Assembly (NCBI GenBank): GCA_958295685.1
Contig: OY282365.1
Location: 372,001 to 436,000 of the forward strand
DNA: 64,000 bases
Direction: 5' to 3'
Source of the DNA: an uncultured Dehalococcoidia bacterium
GTDB lineage: Bacteria; Chloroflexota; Dehalococcoidia; Lucifugimonadales; CATQGZ01
Shown: one piece after another, positions 8,908-17,087 of the stretch
Layout of the letters: each line of letters opens with the position of its first letter
Position numbering within the stretch: the first letter of the stretch is position 1
Position numbers and translations under genes: made by a program
Notes under the pieces: generated by a model
Told to the model about the DNA's origin: nothing
The model's database searches: none
The model's input: only the letters and a program-made list of their open reading frames with translations

Positions 8908-11010
8908 ATGAACTCGAAACAGTGGCGAATGTGCGAGACAAAACTGATGTCCCTGCGCAGTTCGCCGCGTCTTCCGTCGTTGCTGTTGCTGATGGCCCTG
9001 TCAACGGTGTTCCTGTTCGCCGGCGATCGGGACCACTTCTACCGGCCCGACCGGCAGCATAACTCGTTAACGTCGAACCATCTGGTGGTGGCCTCTAACC
9101 TATCTCTCAAGCACAACCTCGTGGGGTTCCATTACCGGTCCGTCAACGCAGATGGCTCCCCCATTTATGACGTCTACAACCGCTTTCCAATTGGTGGTTA
9201 TGCGCTGATCAAGCTGGCCATCATGCCTTTCGGTGACAGCCTGTCTGCACAAATCTATGCCGCCCGGCTGCTGATGCTGGCGTTTTTTGCCGCAGCGGCA
9301 ATTCTGGCTTACCACGCGATTGCCAGGCTCACGTCCAGCCGCTGGATTGCGCTGACGGCGACGCTGCTGGCCTTCTCGTCCTATAACCTTCTGTACTACA
9401 ACGACACGGTCGCCTCCGAGACCATGCCGGACCTCTTCGGGTTGATGCTGACCTTCCACGGCATGGTCATTTTCGTTCAGGAGGGCCGCTTCCGACAGCT
9501 GCTGGTCAAGACGTGTATCGCGTTGTTGCTGGGCTGGCACGTCTATGGGTTGCTACTGCCCTTCATCGTTTTCGGCCTAGTGAGTGAGTTGATCAGGACG
9601 CGTTCGGCCCTTCCATTTCCTCACGATGCTGAGATGCGCTCCATCGGCTCCCTGCTGTTCCACAGCCGCCACCTGAGGCTTGGCGTCGTCGCGCTGCTTT
9701 CGGGCATGGCGATACTGAGCTTTAACTTCGCCAATGAATACTTCGCGCTGAACGGCGAAACTCCACTGACGGAATTACCGACTTTTAAGTCGCTGGAGTA
9801 TCGTACTGGACAAGCGGAGTGGTTTAACAACCGCGGTGCCGATCATCTGGCTTGGCCTGCCTTTCTGAAAGAACAGTTTCAACGCGTCGGCAGTACGACG
9901 ATTCCCTACCCCGGCTACGTTTACTGGCTAGGCAAAAGCTCACCATGGCATAGTATTGTCGTAGGAATCGTCGTGCTTGTCGCCTGCCTGATTGGGTTGG
10001 TGTTGTCCCGCAACAAAAAGATCCTCAACAAAAGGATCCTGTGGGCGACCCTGGTGCTGTCCGGCTTCTGCTGGGCTCTGCCGATGCGCCATTCCACTGC
10101 CTTCCACAACTTCGAGGGTCTGTACTATATCGGCATCCCGCTGGCTTTGTTCTCGCTGACCCTGCTGTACCGTCTACCAGAGATGACCACCAGAGCGGCG
10201 CGGCGCCGGCCCGGCGCCGTACGTAGCCATTCGATAACTCGCTTTGTTGCCGTGGCTGCGTTGCTGGTGTTTGGTTTTTCCAGTTACTGGATGGCGCGAG
10301 TAGGTTACGATGCTGAGGCTGCCTATTTCCATGAAGCGATGATCGCCGATTTTGAAGTCATACGAGATATGACGGATGGGAAGACGGTTTACGTTCCCAG
10401 CCACAAATTTGACGGTAGGTTCAGCGGGGCGCGCCAGTCAACGTCATTCTATCTCTCCGGCAGAGCCATTCTGTACGAGCACGACGTAGCACACCGTCCC
10501 GACTTCGTTATATCGCGCGAACGCGTGGAGGTGCCGGAACTGCTTACGCCTGAGAACCGGCTGATGTTCCTTTACGACCTGCCTGTCGACATACCATCCG
10601 GCCGACTCATGGACAGCCGACTCATGGACAGCATGATCGAGGAGGCCGGCGAGCCGATAGTCCACTCCAACTTCGATGTGTATCTGCATGAAAACCGGCT
10701 GGTGTACGTCAAAGACCCATGCAGCCAGGACGACGTTGGCCCCAAGTTCTTTCTCCATGTGTTCCCGGTTGACGAGAATGATCTGTCCGAGAATCTTCGG
10801 GCTAACAACCTCGAGCAGCACGGCTTCGACAACCTGGACTTCCGATTCGCAGACCATTCGCGCGAGCGTCGGGACGGTTCACGGTGTATGGCCGTTGTTC
10901 CGCTCCCAGAGTATAACGTCAAGGAAGGCAGTACCGGCCAGTTTATTTACCATGGTGGATCCAGTTATGAAAACATTTGGCAAGCCAACTTTGATTTGAG
11001 CGATAGGTAA
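8908..11010 (+). CDS. Multi-pass membrane protein, probable GT-C glycosyltransferase
   Basis: A 700-residue integral membrane protein. The N-terminal 430 residues hold about ten hydrophobic segments. The first loop carries YDVYNRFPIGGYALIK, and a later loop carries YYNDTVASETMPDLFGLM; this acidic-loop-between-helices plan is typical of GT-C (PMT/ArnT/GT39-like) lipid-linked sugar transferases. The C-terminal 270 residues are soluble and presumably extracytoplasmic. GC content and codon use are clearly lower than in neighbours, and it is flanked by decayed sequence, suggesting horizontal acquisition. The start could also be the internal ATG at about 8947. The donor and acceptor cannot be told from sequence. 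Confidence 0.6.
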   Translation: MNSKQWRMCETKLMSLRSSPRLPSLLLLMALSTVFLFAGDRDHFYRPDRQHNSLTSNHLVVASNLSLKHNLVGFHYRSVNADGSPIYDVYNRFPIGGYALIKLAIMPFGDSLSAQIYAARLLMLAFFAAAAILAYHAIARLTSSRWIALTATLLAFSSYNLLYYNDTVASETMPDLFGLMLTFHGMVIFVQEGRFRQLLVKTCIALLLGWHVYGLLLPFIVFGLVSELIRTRSALPFPHDAEMRSIGSLLFHSRHLRLGVVALLSGMAILSFNFANEYFALNGETPLTELPTFKSLEYRTGQAEWFNNRGADHLAWPAFLKEQFQRVGSTTIPYPGYVYWLGKSSPWHSIVVGIVVLVACLIGLVLSRNKKILNKRILWATLVLSGFCWALPMRHSTAFHNFEGLYYIGIPLALFSLTLLYRLPEMTTRAARRRPGAVRSHSITRFVAVAALLVFGFSSYWMARVGYDAEAAYFHEAMIADFEVIRDMTDGKTVYVPSHKFDGRFSGARQSTSFYLSGRAILYEHDVAHRPDFVISRERVEVPELLTPENRLMFLYDLPVDIPSGRLMDSRLMDSMIEEAGEPIVHSNFDVYLHENRLVYVKDPCSQDDVGPKFFLHVFPVDENDLSENLRANNLEQHGFDNLDFRFADHSRERRDGSRCMAVVPLPEYNVKEGSTGQFIYHGGSSYENIWQANFDLSDR

Positions 11011-11154
11011 CGGTTCCGTCCTTCTCCACATCTTCTCCATACTGTAGTGCCAGGAATGTGAGGGAGAGCATGACTGGTTGTTGTAGGCAGGAGAGGGGAG
11101 TGGGTTGATACAGCGCGTTGGCGGGCGAAGGCCAGCGTACCCGGCTGTTGCGGG

Positions 11155-12759
11155 TCACCTGTCTCCGAGGCTATCGATTCCTGCGAGCTCCGCCATCTCG
11201 CCGCCGAAGAAGTGGAGGGCGCTGGTCACGGGGTTGCCGGCCGCCTGGCCGAGGCCGCAGAGGGACGCCGCGTTCACGATCCTGGCGAGATACCTCACCT
11301 CGTCCAGGTCGTTCACGGTTCCGCCGGCGATCAGCCGGTCCAGGGCGTCGACGATACGCGGAGTCCCCTCGCGGCAGGGGGTGCATTTTCCGCAGGACTC
11401 GTCGGCGTTGTATGCCGCGAGCTTGCGGAGCGCCTCCGCGACGGGGACGCGCGCGTCGAGCGCGATGACACCCCCGGCCCCCAGCATCACGCCGGACTCG
11501 TGCAGCAGGCCGGGTCTTATGGGCGTGTCCAGCATGGAGGGCGTCATGATGCCGCTCGACGGGCCGCCGACGGCGAGGGCGGTGAGGGGCCGTCCGTCCT
11601 CGGGCCCGCCCCCGATTCCGCACACGATTTCTCTCAGCGTCGTGCCCATGGGGACCTCGGCGACGCCGGGCCTGGCGACGGAGCCGCTGACGCTCACTAT
11701 CTTGGTGCCGTTGTCCGGCTCGGCGCCTACGGCGGCGAACGCCTGGGCGCCGTCGGCCATTATGAACGGCACGCTTGCGAGGGTTTCGGGGTTGTTGATG
11801 ACGGTCGGGCTCGCCCTCAGTCCCGATTCGGTCGGGAAGGGCGGCCTCAGCCTGGGTTCGCGCCGGTCGCCCTCCATCGTGTTCAGGAGGGTCGTCTCCT
11901 CGCCGCAGACGTATCCGCCTGCGCCCCGCCTCATCTCGACGTCGAGGTCGAAGCCGGAGCCGAGTACGTCGTCTCCGAGGAGACCGCGCTCGCTCGCGCG
12001 TGCGATGGCGGCCTCCATGCGCGCCGCCGACAGCTCCGCCTCGGCGTTGACGTAGAGGTAGGCCAGGGAGGCGCCCGACGCATAGGCGGCTATGGCCGCG
12101 CCTTCGATGATCCGGTGAGGGACTCCCTCCATCAGGTGCCTGTCCTTGAAGATGCCCGGCTCTCCCTCCTCCGAGTTGACCACCAGGTATCTGGGCGTCC
12201 TGTTCACCGAGCGCGCGCTCTGCCACTTGAGGGCGGTCGGGAAGTAGGCGCCGCCTCTGCCGCGGAGACCGGAACTCTTGACCTCCTCCGTGGCCTCCTC
12301 CGGAGTCATGGACAGGGCGCGGGCCAGGCCCCTGTAGCCGCCTCCCAGGATGTACTCGTCGACGTTGGCGGGGTCTATGACGCCGCAGTCTCGCAGCGCC
12401 AGTCGATGCTGCCTGTGGAAGAAGTCCTCCGTGTCCGACCGGGGCGGGCCGTCCGTTCCGTCGAGGAGCAGCCGGCTCACCTCGTCGGCGGACACTTTGG
12501 AGTATCGGCGCCGGTCACCTGAGGGACGGGTCAGGGATATTTGGGGCGCGGCAAAGCAGGCGCCGTCGCAGCCGGTAATCACCAGGTAGGCATCGTCGGG
12601 CAGGGCATCCGCGGCGGCCGCGGCGGCCTCTGCCGCTCCGACGGCCTGCGAGCAGTGAGACACCTGCACGGCGACGCGGGTCCTGCCGGCGCGGGAGGCG
12701 GCGTGCCGCTCCCGGGCCGACTCGGCGAGGCGCTCCAGGGCATCGGACGCGGCGCTCAC
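11155..12759 (-). CDS. NuoF/HoxF-like NAD(P)H-binding flavoprotein subunit
   Basis: A 534-residue diaphorase subunit. An N-terminal thioredoxin-like part (about 1-100, with CDGAC) precedes the NuoF core. The core has the glycine-rich nucleotide site LRGRGGAYFPTALKW, GAGGYVCGEETTLL, an SLBB-like middle, and the 4Fe-4S ligands ESCGKCTPC near 455-463 with the fourth Cys near 501. Such subunits pass electrons between NAD(P)H and Fe-S partners in complex I, NAD hydrogenases or formate dehydrogenases. GTG at 12759 overlaps the nuoE stop as GTGA. No complex I genes are nearby. With the aldehyde oxidoreductase upstream, NAD reduction from aldehyde oxidation is plausible (inference). Confidence 0.88.
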   Translation of the reverse strand: MSAASDALERLAESARERHAASRAGRTRVAVQVSHCSQAVGAAEAAAAAADALPDDAYLVITGCDGACFAAPQISLTRPSGDRRRYSKVSADEVSRLLLDGTDGPPRSDTEDFFHRQHRLALRDCGVIDPANVDEYILGGGYRGLARALSMTPEEATEEVKSSGLRGRGGAYFPTALKWQSARSVNRTPRYLVVNSEEGEPGIFKDRHLMEGVPHRIIEGAAIAAYASGASLAYLYVNAEAELSAARMEAAIARASERGLLGDDVLGSGFDLDVEMRRGAGGYVCGEETTLLNTMEGDRREPRLRPPFPTESGLRASPTVINNPETLASVPFIMADGAQAFAAVGAEPDNGTKIVSVSGSVARPGVAEVPMGTTLREIVCGIGGGPEDGRPLTALAVGGPSSGIMTPSMLDTPIRPGLLHESGVMLGAGGVIALDARVPVAEALRKLAAYNADESCGKCTPCREGTPRIVDALDRLIAGGTVNDLDEVRYLARIVNAASLCGLGQAAGNPVTSALHFFGGEMAELAGIDSLGDR

Positions 12760-13235
12760 GTGCCTGCCGTCCCCTGAACGAGGGCGCGCGCGGAATCCGG
12801 CGTTACCCGGCCCGTCCATCTGCCGTTCAGTTCCAGCGCGGGCGCGACGCCGCAGAGGAAGCCGCACGGCGTCTCCTCCAGAGTCACGCCGCCGTCGGGG
12901 GCGGTTTCGCCCGCGTGAACGCCCAGCTCCGCCTGCATCGCCTCCAGGATGTCCCCGCCGCCGCTGAGCCAGCAGGCCAGCCCGGTGCACACCCTGACGA
13001 CGCGCTCGCCCGGCTCTTGGACGCGGAGTTCGCTGTAGCTGGTCGCCGCGCCGTAGACCTCGCTGACGGGTATGCCGAGATGCCAGCCCACGACCTCCAT
13101 CGCCCAGTCGGGCAGGTGGCCGAACTCGTGCTGGAGGTGGTGGAGGGCAGGCAGAAGTTGCCCTCGGTCCCTGGGGAACCGCTCGCGCAGCACAGCGCGG
13201 AGGGCCTTACGCCGGTCTCGTTCCGGGTTCGTCAT
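12756..13235 (-). CDS. NuoE-like [2Fe-2S] subunit
   Basis: A 159-residue thioredoxin-like ferredoxin of the NuoE/HoxE family. The four cluster ligands are visible as CTGLAC and CGFLC near residues 82-87 and 121-126. HHLQHEFGHLPDWAMEVVGWHL and EVYGAATSY belong to the helical N-terminal half. It transfers electrons between the flavoprotein NuoF partner and another redox protein. The ATG overlaps the stop of the preceding nuclease gene (ATGA) and its own stop overlaps the start of nuoF, so all three are translationally coupled. Confidence 0.9.
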   Translation of the reverse strand: MTNPERDRRKALRAVLRERFPRDRGQLLPALHHLQHEFGHLPDWAMEVVGWHLGIPVSEVYGAATSYSELRVQEPGERVVRVCTGLACWLSGGGDILEAMQAELGVHAGETAPDGGVTLEETPCGFLCGVAPALELNGRWTGRVTPDSARALVQGTAGT

Positions 13236-14260
13236 TGACTGGAGTCGGAGTTCCCTTCGGGATTGCCGCGGTAACGCTCCGCGAGAGTCCAGAGGGACTT
13301 ATCGCTGCCTTCTAGGGACCAATACTCGTAGGGGCTCGAGTAGGCGGAGTCTGGGAGCTTCAAGCCAAGCTCGCCTATCATATGTTTGCAGAGTCCGCTT
13401 AGCGAGTATGACTCTTCATCCTTTTCCCATTCCCAGACCACATTATTTCGTTGCGGTACATCGTCAGCGAATCTGGCGCGGCGCTCGGGGCTGTCTATCC
13501 GCTCCGATTCGCCGGACAAAGGGAGGAGCGTTATCGGAGTTCCTGGCTTGATCAGCCCCTCCCTAACTAAGACCGAGAGTGCGCGCTCCCTCCTCTGGCC
13601 TGCTTGCCGTGTTTCCCTCTCTGCCTTCGCCTTATCGCGGATCTTCACCCGATAGTCTTCTACCTGCGGTAGAGGGATGATCTGCCTGACGTCGATCAGG
13701 ATAGCCTCCCCCGATCCGTAGGGGATGGCCTGCACGCATTTGATGTCAAGCCCTTGATCGATGAGCCAAATGACGGCGGTCGTCAACTCTGTGGAGAACC
13801 CCTGGGCAACCAGGACGATCCTGGGTTGGGAGCCTATCTCGACGTCATCGTCCTGCTCCTTTCCAAGGAACTTCAGCAGGCTATTGCGGCTGTCCTCTTT
13901 TCTTCCGCGGCCGTCCAGGTACTCTCTGTGCGCCTCGACCAGATCGTTGAAGGTTAGTGGTGACACCAGGGCCGCGTATCGAATGGCCTGAAGGTCCATG
14001 AACGAGTCTTCATTTCTCTTGAGCTCTATGACGACGAGGTTGCCCTCGCTGTCGAGTCCGAGGAGATCGACGCGGCGGTCGCTTCCTTCCCAATCGCTGA
14101 ACTCCTCCGTGACTATGAACAGGTCTGGGTCTATGGCCTCAGGCCTGTCTCGCAGCAGGCGTTGAAGGTCGCGTTCCTGGACGTGCTCATTGACGAACTC
14201 GGTCCTTGGGACTGTCTCCAAGCTACCCTTGTTATCCTTGGTCCACCTAAAGAGCGCCAC
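13232..14260 (-). CDS. PD-(D/E)xK nuclease, NucS-like, with possible RAMA/DUF4357-type C-terminus
   Basis: A 342-residue protein. The N-terminal region has the nuclease core DRRVDLLGLDSEGNLVVIEL followed by KR (D near 62, E-x-K near 78-80) and DLQAIRYAA, as in NucS/DUF91-type endonucleases. A helical, basic middle (KAKAERETRQAGQRRERA) leads to a C-terminal part with LVREGLIKPGT and SSPYEYWSLEG, which resembles the small RAMA/DUF4357 modules of restriction-associated proteins. It overlaps the aldehyde oxidoreductase gene by 14 bases upstream and nuoE by 4 downstream, an odd place for a DNA-acting enzyme. Defence or repair is likely; specificity is unknown. Confidence 0.72.
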   Translation of the reverse strand: MALFRWTKDNKGSLETVPRTEFVNEHVQERDLQRLLRDRPEAIDPDLFIVTEEFSDWEGSDRRVDLLGLDSEGNLVVIELKRNEDSFMDLQAIRYAALVSPLTFNDLVEAHREYLDGRGRKEDSRNSLLKFLGKEQDDDVEIGSQPRIVLVAQGFSTELTTAVIWLIDQGLDIKCVQAIPYGSGEAILIDVRQIIPLPQVEDYRVKIRDKAKAERETRQAGQRRERALSVLVREGLIKPGTPITLLPLSGESERIDSPERRARFADDVPQRNNVVWEWEKDEESYSLSGLCKHMIGELGLKLPDSAYSSPYEYWSLEGSDKSLWTLAERYRGNPEGNSDSSQ

Positions 14261-16100
14261 TGGATACTCCTTTGCCAGATTCTACTACGTCCTCCAGGCC
14301 CAGCTCGCGCAGCTTCTGGGCGGGTATCGTGCCGTCCTCGGCCCAGCCCCTCGCGCGGTAGTAGCTCCGTATCATCACGTCCAGGTCTTCCCTGTCCAGC
14401 CCGACCCCTCGGGCGACGCCCGTCGGCAGCGGCTCCTCCAGCACGCGGGCGGGCAGGGTGTCGTCGTCGCGCGTCCAGCCCTCGCGGACGTTGAACAGCT
14501 TCTTCAGGTTGTTTATGCGTTCGCCCGCGCGCCTGAGACCGTCGGCGGTCATGGGCCATCCGGTGACGCGCTCGTATATGGCGGCCGACTCCGCGTAGAG
14601 GTCGTCGAATGCCTTGCGCAGGAACTTGCACCATATGAGGGAGTCGAGCACGGCCGAGAAGTCCTCGCCATCGGCCGTTATGCGTCCGCGCCGGGCGTCG
14701 GCCTTCAGCCGGTCCACGTCCGCCGAGAAGTCGGCCTCGTACGCCGAGGACCTGTTGTGGCAGGCTCCGCGCGTGGAGACGGCGAGTCCGAGCGCCATCG
14801 TCTTGAGGCTTCGCGGCTCGTAGCCCGGCATCTCCAGGCCCTTCACGTGCATTGCCCACGCGTCCGAGCCTCCTCCGACTCTCGAGGCGGCTCTGCGGCT
14901 TCCCTCGGCGAGCAGGTCTCCCAGACCCCTGCGCTCTACTATCATCCGCAGCGCGGCCGTCAACGCCTCGGCGTTGCCGAACCTGAGGTCCAGTCCGCCC
15001 GTGTCCTTTTCCGTGAGTATTCCCCTCTCGAAGCACTCCATGGCCCACGAGACAGTGCCGCCCGCGCTTATCGTGTCGATGCCCGACTCGTCGCAGAGCC
15101 GCGCCGCCCGAATGACGGCGTTGGCGTCGGCGACTCCGACCAGCGGCCCTAGGGCGAACGAGCTTTCGTACTCCATCCTGCCGGAGACTCGCGGCAGGTC
15201 GTCGTTGGTCGCAAGTATCTGCTCGCATCCTATCGTGCAGTTCGCGCAGTGGGCGTTCTTGACGTGGTGCGACTCGTGGAGCGTCTCGCCGCTGACCGCC
15301 CCTGCGCCGTCGAAGGTCGATTGCCGAAAGTTGAGCGAGGGCAGGGCGCCCAGGCGATTGAAGACCGACACGTTGGCGACCGTCCCCAGCGTCCGGTACT
15401 TCTCCGTCGCCGGGCCGAGGCTCCTCCTGGCCAGGTCGCGGCGCGCGTGGTCCAGCCACTCGGGGTCGGACACGTCCACTCTGTTCGTGCCCCGGACGGC
15501 GACCGCCTTGAGGTTCTTCGAACCCATCACGGCCCCGGGGCCGGTGCGGCCGGCCTGGCGGCCTCCGTCGTTGCCGATGCTCGCGAACCTGACCAGCCTT
15601 TCCCCGGCCGGGCCGATGCAGGCGACGCGCGCCCGCCTGCCGAGCAGGGCCTTCACGGCCGCCTCCGTCTCGGACGTGGACAGGCCCATCAGGTCGGAGG
15701 CGTCCAGGAAATCGACGCGCCCGTCGTCTATGGATAGCAGGGTGGGCGACTCGCTTCTGCCCGTGACGACCAGGGCGTCGTGTCCTGTGCCCTTGAGCTC
15801 GGTGGCGAGGAAGCTGGACGACAGGGAGTCGCCTATGAATCCGGTCAGCGGGGATTTAGCGACCACCGCGAACTTGCTCGAGGTCGTGAGCCTGCTGCCG
15901 ACCAGCGGACTGGCGGCGAAGATGAGCGGGCTGCCGGGAGCCAGGGGGTCGACGCGGGGAGGGCAGTGTTTGTAGAGGAGATACGCTCCGAGGCCGGTTC
16001 CCCCGATGAAGCGGCGCAGTACCCGCTCGTCCAGCGGGTCCCGGCGCACGGATCGGGCGGTCAGGTCGATTACCAGACAGGCGCCGTGGTAGCCGAGCAC
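14247..16100 (-). CDS. Aldehyde:ferredoxin oxidoreductase (tungstopterin family)
   Basis: A 617-residue AOR-family enzyme, oxidising aldehydes to acids with a bis-pterin tungsten (or molybdenum) centre and a 4Fe-4S cluster. The N-terminus LGYHGACLVIDLT, FIGGTGLGAYLLYKH and PAGERLVRFASIGNDGGRQAG are family signatures. Cluster ligands are CANCTIGC near 285-292 and the late Cys in LIWCKFLRKAF. MGSKNLKAVAVRGT and LEMPGYEPRSLKTMALG contact the pterin in known structures. It starts at GTG four bases after the MoaD-like gene. Upstream mobA and two moeA genes supply the cofactor, and nuoEF-like genes downstream may accept the electrons. Confidence 0.92.
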   Translation of the reverse strand: MLGYHGACLVIDLTARSVRRDPLDERVLRRFIGGTGLGAYLLYKHCPPRVDPLAPGSPLIFAASPLVGSRLTTSSKFAVVAKSPLTGFIGDSLSSSFLATELKGTGHDALVVTGRSESPTLLSIDDGRVDFLDASDLMGLSTSETEAAVKALLGRRARVACIGPAGERLVRFASIGNDGGRQAGRTGPGAVMGSKNLKAVAVRGTNRVDVSDPEWLDHARRDLARRSLGPATEKYRTLGTVANVSVFNRLGALPSLNFRQSTFDGAGAVSGETLHESHHVKNAHCANCTIGCEQILATNDDLPRVSGRMEYESSFALGPLVGVADANAVIRAARLCDESGIDTISAGGTVSWAMECFERGILTEKDTGGLDLRFGNAEALTAALRMIVERRGLGDLLAEGSRRAASRVGGGSDAWAMHVKGLEMPGYEPRSLKTMALGLAVSTRGACHNRSSAYEADFSADVDRLKADARRGRITADGEDFSAVLDSLIWCKFLRKAFDDLYAESAAIYERVTGWPMTADGLRRAGERINNLKKLFNVREGWTRDDDTLPARVLEEPLPTGVARGVGLDREDLDVMIRSYYRARGWAEDGTIPAQKLRELGLEDVVESGKGVSSGAL

Positions 16101-16104
16101 CGAC

Positions 16105-16416
16105 TCACCCTCCGGCTTGGCTGGAGAACAGCAGCAGCGTGTCCCCGGATTCCAGCATGACGTCTTCCCTGCCGATGAACCTGGCGCCGTTCAGGTTGAA
16201 GGTGTAGCTCTCCAGGGGCCCCGATCCGTCCTCGCGGATTGCGACCCCGCCGAGCCGTGGGCAGGATTCCAGCAGGGCGGCGGCCAGGTCGCCTGCGCGC
16301 GCGCGAACGGGGACGGCTGCGGTCACCTGTCTGCGGCCTGCTTCCAGACGCGCCCGCCCGAAGAGCTCCACGGTGATCTCGACCGTCCGGCTGTCCCTGC
16401 TCGATGTTTGTGCCAC
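16105..16416 (-). CDS. MoaD/ThiS-like sulfur carrier
   Basis: A 103-residue beta-grasp protein ending in SSQAGG; the terminal Gly-Gly is the site of adenylation and thiocarboxylation in MoaD/ThiS proteins that donate sulfur for molybdopterin. VEITVELFGRARLEAG and LLESCPRLGG match the MoaD pattern, with FNLNGARFIGREDVMLESGD before the tail. It starts at GTG 16416 and sits directly before the aldehyde oxidoreductase gene, a common pairing for tungsten enzymes. A long upstream in-frame extension overlaps mobA and is rejected. Confidence 0.82.
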   Translation of the reverse strand: MAQTSSRDSRTVEITVELFGRARLEAGRRQVTAAVPVRARAGDLAAALLESCPRLGGVAIREDGSGPLESYTFNLNGARFIGREDVMLESGDTLLLFSSQAGG

Positions 16417-16472
16417 TGGGCTGCCCCGCGTCGGTGGTTTGCCTATTCTACCATCCCTGTCGCCGGCGCTTT

Positions 16473-17087
16473 TCAGAGTTCCCGCGCCGCGAGGCGGCGG
16501 GCGCGGTCGAGGTCGTCCTGGGTGTTCACGTTGAAGAGGCTCAGCCGCTGCGGGTCGAACCTGTCGAGTTCCTCCTCCGATACGCGGCGCACCCTGACCT
16601 CTTCGAAGAAGCCGGTTATCTTCAGTTCGTCGGCCTCCAGGCGCTGCCGGACGTGTGGGAGACACGCTTTGGAGTAGAGCGCGTGCGTGGGCTCCGGCCT
16701 CCCGCCGACGACGGGGGCCACCACGTCGCAGCCGTCTCGCAGCGACGACATGTAGGCCATGAGCCCGGTGTTCAGGAACGGCATGTCGCACGAGACGACG
16801 AACGCCCAGCCGTCGGCGGCGGAGAGGCCGGTGAAGATGCCGCCGAGCGACCCCTTGCCCGGATAGGCGTCCACCACGACCCTTGCCGACTCCGGGATGG
16901 GCAGGGCCGCTGCCCGCCCGGCCTCGTTGACCACGACTACCGTCTCGTCCGAGACCTCCGACAGCCTCGCCATGACCCGGCTGATCATCGGCTGCCCGCC
17001 CACCGGCTCGACCGCCTTGTCTCTGCCCAGTCTGCGGCTCAGCCCCCCTGCCAGGATCACGCCGGTCGTCCCCGTGTCCACCGTCAT
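16473..17087 (-). CDS. mobA: Molybdenum cofactor guanylyltransferase
   Basis: A 204-residue nucleotidyltransferase that adds GMP to molybdopterin to form the MGD/bis-MGD cofactor. The N-terminal GTP-binding loop is LAGGLSRRLGRDKAV. The metal-binding Asp lies in FVVSCDMPFL near residue 98, followed by VVGGRPEPTHALY. FNVNTQDDL near the C-terminus is a usual MobA end. Its ATG abuts the stop of the moeA fusion gene with no gap, so it is in the same operon. Confidence 0.92.
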   Translation of the reverse strand: MTVDTGTTGVILAGGLSRRLGRDKAVEPVGGQPMISRVMARLSEVSDETVVVVNEAGRAAALPIPESARVVVDAYPGKGSLGGIFTGLSAADGWAFVVSCDMPFLNTGLMAYMSSLRDGCDVVAPVVGGRPEPTHALYSKACLPHVRQRLEADELKITGFFEEVRVRRVSEEELDRFDPQRLSLFNVNTQDDLDRARRLAAREL

